Of a stretch of 7,342 bases of DNA, positions 1 to 5,572 are shown piece after piece. Source of the stretch: Burkholderiales bacterium (GTDB lineage Bacteria; Pseudomonadota; Gammaproteobacteria; Burkholderiales; SHXO01); NCBI GenBank assembly GCA_026125625.1, contig JAHCKU010000150.1:1-7342 (forward strand), read 5' to 3'. The translations under genes were made by a program, and so were the position numbers. The notes beneath the pieces were generated by a model. It saw only the letters and a list, made by a program, of their open reading frames with translations, was not told the DNA's origin and searched no databases. Numbering within the stretch: the first letter of the stretch is position 1; every line of letters starts with the position of its first letter.

Positions 1-1
1 A

Positions 2-145
2 CCGGCGCCGGCCTCCATCGCCACGCAGATGTATACGCAGGCAACGATGACCAAGATGGTCGCCAAGTTCACGCAAGGGCGCGAGCCGATGAACAAGGTG
101 ATCGCATGGGCGGCCTCGGAGGTGGAGGGCTTCCTGCGGGTGTGA
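2..145 (+). CDS. ABC sugar transporter extracellular solute-binding protein, C-terminal fragment
   Basis: Only the last 47 codons are present; the gene starts before the window. The readable tail runs from PAPASIATQMY to EVEGFLRV and ends in TGA. A tail with a 'Y..A...M...V..G' helix followed by a closing amphipathic helix ending in EGFL is usual for family 1 periplasmic sugar-binding proteins (established knowledge). The main support is context: two CUT1 permeases and a UgpC-type ATPase follow directly on the same strand, and a binding-protein gene in first place is the standard order. It would deliver the substrate from the periplasm to the permease pair. The stop is only 8 nt before the next start, so it very probably belongs to the same transcript. 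The ligand cannot be inferred from this piece. Confidence 0.75.
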   Translation, partial: PAPASIATQMYTQATMTKMVAKFTQGREPMNKVIAWAASEVEGFLRV

Positions 146-153
146 GATGAGAA

Positions 154-1089
154 ATGCGGAGCACGACTGAAGCGCGCGCGCAGGCTTCGCCTCCCGTCCG
201 GCGGCGGGCTGCACGCCTGCCGGCTTTCGCGTCGCGCAAATCCACCATCGCCCTGGGCATGACGCTGCCCCTGATTCTCATCATCGGTGTACTCGTCCTC
301 TATCCGGCTGGCTACGCCTTCTACCTCGCACTGCTCAGCAAGTCGATGGACCGCTTCGTCGGGTTGGCGAACTTCGACTTTCTGTTCCGGCGCGAGACCT
401 TCTGGATGGTGGTCAAGCAGTCGGTCATCTTCGCAGTGAGCGCCGTGCTGTTCAAGGCGTTGATCGGTTTTCTCGTCGCGCATTGCGTGCACAACGTGCC
501 GGCCAGGGGACAGCGCAAATGGCGCGGCATGTTGCTGGTGCCATGGGTGATTCCGCCGGCGATGAGCACGCTCGCATGGTTGTGGCTGTTCGATCCTTCC
601 TACAGCGCGTTCAACTGGCTCATTCAGCACGCAGGGGGCGAAGGCGTCCCCTGGCTGGGCGATCCTTACTGGGCGCGCTTCGCCGTGATCCTGGTCAACG
701 TGTGGGTCGGTGCCCCATTTTTCATGATCATGTACCTGGCGGCCCTGAAGTCCGTTCCGGAGCAGCTATACGAAGCCGCCGCGATCGACGGTGCGAACTG
801 GTGGCAGAAGCTGTGGTACGTCACCCTGCCGATGATGCGCAACATCATTGCCATCACCGCGCTGTTCTCGCTCATCGTGACCTTCGCCAATTTCGACATC
901 GTACGGGTACTGACCAACGGCGGTCCGGTCGATCAGACCCATGTGTTCGCCACCTGGGCGTTCAAGCTCGGCATCGAAGGCAACGACATTCCGCTCGGCG
1001 CCTGTGTATCGCTGTTCATGGTTCCCATCCTGGCGATCGCCGCGATCTTCATCCTGCGCGACATCAACCGGCGAGGCACCGAGGCATGA
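154..1089 (+). CDS. CUT1-family sugar ABC transporter permease (MalF/UgpA type)
   Basis: This 311-residue inner-membrane protein is one of the two channel subunits of the importer. Hydrophobic segments lie at about 32-60, 84-112, 124-146, 174-198, 228-250 and 278-301, which fits six membrane spans. The cytoplasmic EAA loop that docks on the ATPase is at 207-226 (EAAAIDGANWW...TLP). The FVGLANFDFLF stretch (68-78) and the LTNGGPVDQT stretch (253-262) are hallmarks of CUT1 permeases. The first 30 residues are basic and non-hydrophobic. The ATG at 154 has only a weak Shine-Dalgarno sequence and lies 8 nt after the binding-protein stop, so it is probably translated by coupling. A later start at Met36 would remove only the basic leader and cannot be excluded. 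The stop is 1 nt before the next permease. Confidence 0.93.
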   Translation: MRSTTEARAQASPPVRRRAARLPAFASRKSTIALGMTLPLILIIGVLVLYPAGYAFYLALLSKSMDRFVGLANFDFLFRRETFWMVVKQSVIFAVSAVLFKALIGFLVAHCVHNVPARGQRKWRGMLLVPWVIPPAMSTLAWLWLFDPSYSAFNWLIQHAGGEGVPWLGDPYWARFAVILVNVWVGAPFFMIMYLAALKSVPEQLYEAAAIDGANWWQKLWYVTLPMMRNIIAITALFSLIVTFANFDIVRVLTNGGPVDQTHVFATWAFKLGIEGNDIPLGACVSLFMVPILAIAAIFILRDINRRGTEA

Positions 1090-1090
1090 C

Positions 1091-1993
1091 ATGGTGACCG
1101 GTACGCGTGCAGCCGTCGGCATCGCGAGCAGGGGCAGCATCGGCCGCGACCGGCGCCGCGCGCTGTTCTGGTCCTACTTCTTTCTCGCCGTATTCGTGAT
1201 CTTCTTCCTGACGCCACCGGTGTACATGCTGATCACCTCGCTGAAGACCAGTGCGGAGATCTCGGCGGCGACCTCGCCATGGTGGGTGTTCTCGCCGACA
1301 CTGGCGAACTACGTCGAGCTGCTCACCTCGTCGACCTATCTCACTTTCTTCCGCAACTCCGCCCTGGTCGCGCTGCTGGTGGTGGCGATCACGATGCTGA
1401 TCAGCATCCCGGCAGCTTTCGCGCTGTCGCGCATGCGCTTCTGGGGCTCGGCCACCCTGGCCACGGGGGTATTCCTCACCTACCTCATTCCCGACACGCT
1501 CCTGTTCATCCCCCTGTTCAAGATCTTCGCCTTCGTGCGCGAGGCGACGGGAATCGAACTGCTCGATCGCTGGTGGTTGCTGGTCATCGTCTATCCCACG
1601 CTGACCATTCCATTCTGCACCTGGATCATGATCGGCTACTTCAGCAGCATCCCGAAAGAGCTCGACGAAGCCGCCCTGATCGACGGCGCCGGCTACTTCC
1701 AGCTGCTGACGCGCATCTTCCTTCCGGTCGCGCTGCCGGGTGTGATCGCCGCCACCATCTTCGCTTTCACCGTGTCGTGGGCGCAGTTTCTCTATCCGAT
1801 GGCTTTTACCACCTCCGCCGATCAACTGGTGCTGCCGGTGGGCATCGTCACCACGCTCATCAAGGGCGATGTGTTCAACTGGGGTCAGATCATGACCGGC
1901 GCCCTGCTCGGAGCGCTGCCGCCGCTGGTGATCTACGCCTTTCTGATGGACTACTACATCGCCGGGCTTACCGCCGGGGCGACCAAAGGATGA
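1091..1993 (+). CDS. CUT1-family sugar ABC transporter permease (MalG/UgpE type)
   Basis: This 300-residue protein is the second channel subunit, pairing with the MalF-type permease encoded just upstream. The hydrophobic segments are at about 25-50, 86-112, 120-145, 161-184, 212-236 and 268-292. The EAA loop is at 190-212 (ELDEAALIDGAGYF...IFLP). Other family landmarks are FFRNSALVA (86-94), AAFALSRMRF (108-117) and the C-terminal AGLTAGATKG. The reading frame stays open upstream to 941, but the ATG at 1091 is preferred. It has a GAGG at 1081-1084 with 6 nt spacing and follows the preceding stop by 1 nt, and an earlier start would overlap the first permease extensively. The stop is 3 nt before the ATPase start, indicating tight co-translation. 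The substrate is not deducible. Confidence 0.93.
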   Translation: MVTGTRAAVGIASRGSIGRDRRRALFWSYFFLAVFVIFFLTPPVYMLITSLKTSAEISAATSPWWVFSPTLANYVELLTSSTYLTFFRNSALVALLVVAITMLISIPAAFALSRMRFWGSATLATGVFLTYLIPDTLLFIPLFKIFAFVREATGIELLDRWWLLVIVYPTLTIPFCTWIMIGYFSSIPKELDEAALIDGAGYFQLLTRIFLPVALPGVIAATIFAFTVSWAQFLYPMAFTTSADQLVLPVGIVTTLIKGDVFNWGQIMTGALLGALPPLVIYAFLMDYYIAGLTAGATKG

Positions 1994-1996
1994 GAA

Positions 1997-3094
1997 ATGG
2001 CCCGCGTCACCTTGCGTAAAGTGGTCAAGCGTTACGACGAGACGCTCGCGGTGCGCGGTATAGATCTCGACATTCTCGACAAGGAGTTCGTCGTCCTGGT
2101 CGGACCATCGGGCTGCGGCAAGAGCACGACCCTGCGCATGATCGCGGGCCTGGAAGACATCACCGACGGCGAGATCATCATCGACGGCGAGACGGTGAAC
2201 GACGTGCCGCCCAAGGATCGGGACATCGCCATGGTGTTCCAGAACTATGCCCTCTACCCGCACATGACGGTGTACGAGAACATGTCGTTCGGCCTGCGCC
2301 TGCGCCGTGCGCCCAAGGAAGAGATCCGCACCCGCGTGCAGGATGCAGCGGCCATCCTCGGCATCGGTGAACTGCTCGAGCGCAAGCCCAAGCAACTGTC
2401 CGGCGGACAGCGTCAGCGCGTGGCAATGGGGCGCGCCATCGTGCGCGATCCCAAGGTGTTTCTGTTCGACGAACCGCTGTCGAACCTGGACGCCAAGCTG
2501 CGCGTGCAGATGCGCACCGAGATCAAGCGTGTGCATCAGAAGGTGCGCACCACCACCATCTACGTCACGCATGATCAGATCGAGGCGATGACCTTGGCCG
2601 ATCGCGTGGTGGTGATGAACGGCGGCGTCATCGAGCAGGTCGGCACGCCCGACGAGCTCTACCACGCGCCGGCCACCCGCTTCGTTGCGGAGTTCATCGG
2701 CTCGCCGGCGATGAATCTGGTGCCCTGCCACTTGGTGGAGACGTCGAGCGGCCTCGGTCTTCATCTCGATGACAACCTGGTGCTTCCCGTACCGGCCGAC
2801 CGTATTCGCCGCTACCAGCCCTATGCCGGGAAGTCGTTGCTATTCGGACTGCGGCCGGAATACATGGTGGAGCGGCGCGTGCACACCGGTCCCCACCAGT
2901 TCGACTTCGAGGTACTGCTCGAAGTGATCGAGCCGATGGGCATGGACACCTTCGTGCACTTCCTGGTCAACGGCATGGACGTGTGCGCACGCGTGAACGC
3001 CAGCGCGGGCGCGCGCGCCGGACAGCGCTTTACGCTGTGCGCCGACCTCGATCACTTGCATCTGATCGAGCACGACAGCGGCAAGGTGCTATGA
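1997..3094 (+). CDS. ABC importer ATP-binding protein, UgpC/MalK/MsmX type
   Basis: This 365-residue cytoplasmic ATPase powers the importer formed by the two upstream permeases. All nucleotide-binding motifs are intact: Walker A GPSGCGKST at 36-44, Q-loop Gln82, signature LSGGQ at 134-138, Walker B VFLFDE at 154-159, D-loop SNLD at 162-165 and switch His192. Residues from about 240 to the end form the C-terminal OB-fold/TOBE region typical of MalK-like proteins, with FGLRPEYM as the familiar entry. Length and domain order match the family, which includes both dedicated and shared sugar ATPases. The start ATG has AAAGGA at 1985-1990 with 6 nt spacing and follows the permease stop by 3 nt. Automated pipelines often name such proteins UgpC, but that does not establish glycerol-3-phosphate as the substrate. 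Confidence 0.95.
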   Translation: MARVTLRKVVKRYDETLAVRGIDLDILDKEFVVLVGPSGCGKSTTLRMIAGLEDITDGEIIIDGETVNDVPPKDRDIAMVFQNYALYPHMTVYENMSFGLRLRRAPKEEIRTRVQDAAAILGIGELLERKPKQLSGGQRQRVAMGRAIVRDPKVFLFDEPLSNLDAKLRVQMRTEIKRVHQKVRTTTIYVTHDQIEAMTLADRVVVMNGGVIEQVGTPDELYHAPATRFVAEFIGSPAMNLVPCHLVETSSGLGLHLDDNLVLPVPADRIRRYQPYAGKSLLFGLRPEYMVERRVHTGPHQFDFEVLLEVIEPMGMDTFVHFLVNGMDVCARVNASAGARAGQRFTLCADLDHLHLIEHDSGKVL

Positions 3095-3124
3095 GCCGGT
3101 ACTGCGAGAAGCAACGTCACGCAT

Positions 3125-3158
3125 CCGACGGGGGTCGGTCGTGCATCGCATGCACGAC
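3125..3158. terminator. two adjacent hairpins between convergent genes, possible bidirectional terminator
   Basis: The first hairpin is CCGAC-GGGG-GTCGG at 3125-3138. The second is a perfect 9-bp stem with a 3-nt CGC loop at 3138-3158 (GTCGTGCAT / ATGCACGAC). The two share base 3138. They sit in the 81-nt gap between the ATPase stop and the convergent methyltransferase stop, where a shared terminator would be expected. No T-run follows on either strand, so canonical intrinsic termination is not supported; the hairpins may instead stabilise 3' ends. The structure is seen directly, and its role is inferred. Confidence 0.35.
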
Positions 3159-3175
3159 GGCGTGCACGCGAAGGG

Positions 3176-3844
3176 CTATGGCCCGACCTTGCAGCTGATC
3201 GAGATGCCCGCCCGGCTGGTCCGGTCGATGGTGGTGCGATAGTTCGGGCGCGCCTCCACGTAGGCGAGAAACTCGCGCATTCCGGCGAAGTCGTCGAGGA
3301 CGTTGTGCGCCGTGAAGCAACCGCCTGCCGTGATCTTGCCGTCCAGGTCGCGAAAATACTGCGTGTACCACTCCTTGTCCGCGTCCGAGAACACGAAATC
3401 GAACGGCCCGTCCAGGGATTTGACCAGCTCGTGCGCATCGGCCAGCCGGGCATCGATGTACTCGGCCACGCCCGCCTGCTGGAAGTTGCGCAAAGCGGTC
3501 CGGTGGCGCTGCGGATCGATTTCGATGGTGATCAGCTTGCCGCCGGTCTTGCTCAGCGCCCAGGCCATCCATACGCTCGAATGCCCGGTCGAGGTGCCGA
3601 TCTCGAGCGCGCGCGTGAAGCCCTTCTCGACGATCAGGTCGTGCAGGACCTTGCCGTCTTCGTAGGGGACGTTCCAATCACGCCATGCATGGCGTGCGCT
3701 GTCGAGAAATGCCTGTGCCTTGGTGTCCACCGATGTGCCCTCCGCGGCGGCGCTGCCGCAGACGAAAACGAACAGCGCTGCGGCAAACCGTGATGTGCTT
3801 CGCCGGATTGCAGCAATCGAGATGCCGTGACCATGCGCCTGCAT
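3176..3844 (-). CDS. class I SAM-dependent O-methyltransferase-like protein with N-terminal signal peptide
   Basis: The product is 222 residues from the ATG at 3844, chosen because GGAGG lies at 3853-3857 with 8 nt spacing; an in-frame ATG at 3925 lacks such support. Residues 1-34 look like a Sec signal peptide: basic residues around RRSTSR (14-19), hydrophobic FAAALFVFV, then small residues ending SAAA before EG. The rest is a Rossmann methyltransferase of the caffeoyl-CoA/family 3 O-methyltransferase group: motif I EIGTSTGHSS (81-90), ribose-binding acidic strand end ITIEID (105-110), and DADKEWY (154-160), which matches the family's DADKxxY metal/substrate motif. The usual Asp-Asn pair after the next strand is His-Asn here (180-181). 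The acceptor substrate is unknown. An exported SAM enzyme is unexpected, so the hydrophobic leader may instead be an anchor or a mis-called leader. The gene ends convergently with the ATPase gene. Confidence 0.85.
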   Translation of the reverse strand: MQAHGHGISIAAIRRSTSRFAAALFVFVCGSAAAEGTSVDTKAQAFLDSARHAWRDWNVPYEDGKVLHDLIVEKGFTRALEIGTSTGHSSVWMAWALSKTGGKLITIEIDPQRHRTALRNFQQAGVAEYIDARLADAHELVKSLDGPFDFVFSDADKEWYTQYFRDLDGKITAGGCFTAHNVLDDFAGMREFLAYVEARPNYRTTIDRTSRAGISISCKVGP

Positions 3845-3852
3845 CGCCTCAC

Positions 3853-3857
3853 CCTCC
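3853..3857 (-). promoter_or_regulatory. ribosome binding site that fixes the methyltransferase start
   Basis: Read on the minus strand, GGAGG lies 8 nt before the ATG at 3844. It is the strongest Shine-Dalgarno sequence near either candidate start of this gene, and it makes the signal peptide N-terminal rather than internal. Confidence 0.7.
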
Positions 3858-3875
3858 AGGAACCGTAGTCCGGGC

Positions 3876-3904
3876 AGTCTGCGCAGGTCCTGCGGGCGAG
3901 TCAA
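3876..3904 (-). promoter_or_regulatory. weak candidate sigma70 promoter for the methyltransferase gene
   Basis: On the minus strand, TTGACT (3904-3899, 5 of 6 to the -35 consensus) is followed after 17 nt by CAGACT (3881-3876, 3 of 6 to the -10 consensus). Transcription would begin about 25-30 nt before the ATG at 3844. It lies in the 118-nt gap after the MFS gene, so the methyltransferase could have its own promoter as well as read-through from upstream. The weak -10 keeps confidence low. Confidence 0.25.
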
Positions 3905-3962
3905 TCCTGCGAGGCGCTGCGACATGCGTCGCTCGTTCAGAACCCGCCAGGCTCAGAGCTCC

Positions 3963-5144
3963 TTAGGTCCGATCGGCAAGCAGCCCTTTGACGGACTTGT
4001 GCTTGCCCCAGCGCACCGCTGCGCCCGCGCCGCCGCCGGCGATCAGCGCCATCGACCAGAACATCGCCGTTGCGCCCAGCACCGAGCCGAAGGCACCGAA
4101 TACCAGCGGCAGCACCACCGCGTTGCTGTTGATGATCATGGACCGCAGGCCGAGCGCCTCGCCCACGCGCCCCGCCGGCGCGTGCGAGTGCACCAGCGAC
4201 ATGATGTTGGGCTGCGCCGCACCCAGTCCCAGGCCGAGCAGGAAGGCCACCACCAAGAGCGGGGTGAGCAACGAGAAGAACGGAAACAGCGCGAAGGCGA
4301 GCCCGGCGCTGAACAGGGCGTAGATCAGCACCTGCCATTCCGAGAAGCGGCGCGTGATCTGCGGCATCGCCAGACGGATGACGAAGGTGGCGAGGGCGAA
4401 GCTGCCGAGCACCAGGCCGATCTGCGCGGCGGACAGCCCCACGTGCGAGCCGTGCACCGGGATGACGAACGTCTGCAGGTCCCAGGACATGGAAATCAGT
4501 GCGGTGGCGATCATCACCCGTCGCAGTTCCCTGTGCCGGAGCAACTCGAGCGGATGCAGCGGCTCGACTGCATGCGGCCGGCCGGGATGCGCAGCGAGCA
4601 GGGATCGGTTCGCGCGCAGCAGCGCCAGTGCGCCCAGCAGGACGACGACCAGTATCGCGAAGGTGGCGCGATGACCGATCGCATCGATCAGCGCCCCGCT
4701 CGCCACCGGGCCGATGAAGCCGGAGATGGATGCCCCCAGCGCCAGCCAGGAGAACGCCGCGGCGCGGTTGTTCGGATCGGCGCGTTCGCCGACCACCTTC
4801 TGCACCGCCAGCAGCACGATGGTGGAACCGGTGCCCACCATCGTGGCGGACACCAGCAGCGGTGCCACGTCGGCAGTGGCGTAGGGAAAGGCCGCGGGCA
4901 GCAGCATGCCGCCGAGCATGAGCAGCACGCCGGTGAGGATCGGTTGCCACGGCCCGACCGCATCCAGCCAGCGCCCGGTGCGCACCGCGATCAGCATCGG
5001 CACCAGCGAGAACAGGGCGACGATCACGCCGACGGTGAAGGTCGAGGCCTGATTGGCGAGGGCGTACAAGGAACCGGTCATACGCGCCGCCACCATCGTC
5101 ATGTGCGCGAGCACGAAGATGGCAATGATGCGGGCCAGGATCAC
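3963..5144 (-). CDS. major facilitator superfamily (MFS) transporter
   Basis: This is a 393-residue polytopic inner-membrane protein with about twelve hydrophobic stretches, a central polar loop around 178-205, and a motif-A-like element RTGRWLDAVGPW (55-66) between spans 2 and 3. These fit the MFS_1 group of secondary transporters, often drug or metabolite exporters. Nothing visible identifies the substrate. The start used is a GTG at 5144, which has no evident Shine-Dalgarno sequence. An ATG at 5167 lies just upstream but is out of frame by one base and reaches TGA at the GTG itself, so the true N-terminus is uncertain. The stop is TAA. The signal-bearing methyltransferase follows on the same strand after 118 nt, so co-transcription is possible. 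Confidence 0.88.
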   Translation of the reverse strand: MILARIIAIFVLAHMTMVAARMTGSLYALANQASTFTVGVIVALFSLVPMLIAVRTGRWLDAVGPWQPILTGVLLMLGGMLLPAAFPYATADVAPLLVSATMVGTGSTIVLLAVQKVVGERADPNNRAAAFSWLALGASISGFIGPVASGALIDAIGHRATFAILVVVLLGALALLRANRSLLAAHPGRPHAVEPLHPLELLRHRELRRVMIATALISMSWDLQTFVIPVHGSHVGLSAAQIGLVLGSFALATFVIRLAMPQITRRFSEWQVLIYALFSAGLAFALFPFFSLLTPLLVVAFLLGLGLGAAQPNIMSLVHSHAPAGRVGEALGLRSMIINSNAVVLPLVFGAFGSVLGATAMFWSMALIAGGGAGAAVRWGKHKSVKGLLADRT

Positions 5145-5200
5145 GGAAAGGGCGGAGTCGGGTTCATAGGGCGTTCGGTTGCCCGATTCGATTCATGTGG

Positions 5201-5228
5201 ATTGTAAGGCCTGGACCGGTGTGGTCTT
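5201..5228 (-). promoter_or_regulatory. candidate sigma70 promoter for the MFS gene
   Basis: On the minus strand, TACAAT (5206-5201) matches the -10 consensus at 5 of 6 positions. Sixteen nt upstream is AAGACC (5228-5223), a poor -35 with only GAC matching. The predicted transcription start near 5194 would give a leader of about 50 nt to the GTG at 5144. It is plausible because it sits in the right place and orientation, but the -35 is weak. Confidence 0.35.
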
Positions 5229-5271
5229 TGTGCCCGGCATCCGGGGTTTGGAGGAGGACCTTGTCGTATTG

Positions 5272-5299
5272 CTGGGTCCCGGCCTCCGCCGGGACGACG
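5272..5299. repeat. REP-like palindrome, left boundary copy
   Basis: A 28-nt element beginning CTGGGTCCCGGC, with loop CTCC, and ending GCCGGGACGACG. The central arms TCCCGGC/GCCGGGA pair perfectly. It is the inverted counterpart of the element at 5481-5508: 22 of 28 positions match its reverse complement, and most differences are compensatory within the stem. Such palindromes are widespread intergenic repeats in proteobacteria (established knowledge). Confidence 0.7.
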
Positions 5300-5480
5300 A
5301 ACTTCGTCACCCTCTCCGTCGGGACGACGAACCTCGTCACCCGCCGCCGGGACGACGAACCTCGTCACCCCCTCCGTCGGGACGACGAACCTCGTCACCC
5401 CCTCCGTCAGGACGACGAATCTTGTCACGCGTCGCCAGGGCGACGAACGTCGTCACCCCCTCCGCCGGGACAACGAATCT
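5293..5480. repeat. tandem array of seven 28-30 bp units containing short palindromes
   Basis: Units begin at 5293, 5323, 5351, 5381, 5411, 5439 and 5469, giving periods of 30, 28, 30, 30, 28 and 30 nt. The typical unit starts GACGACGAACCTCGTCACC and continues with a CCTCCGTCGG-like stretch. Units 3 and 4 differ at one base. Units 5, 6 and 7 are more diverged, and the seventh merges into the right boundary palindrome. Each unit contains GACGA-ACC-TCGTC or a variant, a short hairpin. The alternative pairing of TCGTC with the next unit's GACGA would form a competing stem. The units look like degenerate descendants of the boundary palindrome. Confidence 0.8.
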
Positions 5481-5508
5481 CGTCATTCCGGCGCAAGCCG
5501 GAATCCAG
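5481..5508. repeat. REP-like palindrome, right boundary copy
   Basis: A 28-nt element with left arm CGTCATTCCGGC, loop GCAA and right arm GCCGGAATCCAG. The arms ATTCCGGC/GCCGGAAT pair perfectly over 8 bp. The CGTCATTCC...GGAATCCAG pattern is a very common dispersed repeat in beta- and gammaproteobacterial genomes. It closes the tandem array and lies in inverted orientation to the copy at 5272-5299. Confidence 0.75.
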
Positions 5509-5521
5509 TCCGAACCTGCCG

Positions 5522-5527
5522 TAAAAT
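5522..5527 (+). promoter_or_regulatory. possible -10 box upstream of the CoxL-like gene
   Basis: TAAAAT matches TATAAT at 5 of 6 positions and lies 45 nt before the ATG at 5573. No acceptable -35 is seen 16-18 nt upstream, where the right boundary palindrome ends. If real, it is an activator-dependent or weak promoter placed immediately downstream of the repeat block. Confidence 0.3.
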
Positions 5528-5572
5528 CTCTAGCTTCGATTTCCCTCGACGTTTCTCCCAGAGGATGCACTC

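Larger units (their letters stand above)
5145..5572. other. 428-nt divergent intergenic region, mostly palindromic repeats
   Basis: No gene is supported here. Nearest the MFS gene (5145-5271) are its candidate promoter and a small perfect hairpin CCCGG-CAT-CCGGG (5233-5245). The middle (5272-5508) is a block of tandem palindromic units. The last 64 nt before 5573 carry a possible -10 box and a ribosome binding site. Open frames through the repeats, in either direction, come from the 30-nt period and give 10-residue repeats such as RFVVPTEGVT; they are not credible proteins. Confidence 0.8.

Noticed and set aside
1064..2764. Long minus-strand open frame (566 codons) opposite the second permease and the ATPase
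   Set aside because: It is antisense to two genes with intact family motifs, and its translation is rich in His, Arg, Gln and Asp with no recognisable domain. This is the usual shadow of high-GC coding DNA.
154..3094. Assigning the importer to glycerol-3-phosphate, maltose or another named substrate
   Set aside because: Permease and ATPase motifs define the CUT1 family but not the ligand. The binding protein is nearly absent from the window, and no catabolic gene is in the operon segment seen.
3924..5207. Plus-strand open frame of 427 codons opposite the MFS gene
   Set aside because: Its translation is hydrophilic, low-complexity, Arg/Gln/His/Gly-rich sequence, whereas the minus strand encodes a clear twelve-span transporter.
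5233..5245. Perfect CCCGG-CAT-CCGGG inverted repeat as an operator
   Set aside because: A 5-bp stem of G and C is expected by chance in DNA of this composition, and it lacks the size or spacing of a typical operator.
5141..5428. Repetitive minus-strand protein with RFVVPTEGVT-type 10-residue repeats
   Set aside because: The peptide repeat is a consequence of the 30-nt DNA period. The two 28-nt units break the frame, there is no credible start signal, and the region overlaps palindromic repeats.
5272..5508. CRISPR array
   Set aside because: The period is 28-30 nt in total with no unique spacers between repeats. Units are contiguous, internally palindromic and variable, and no cas gene is nearby.
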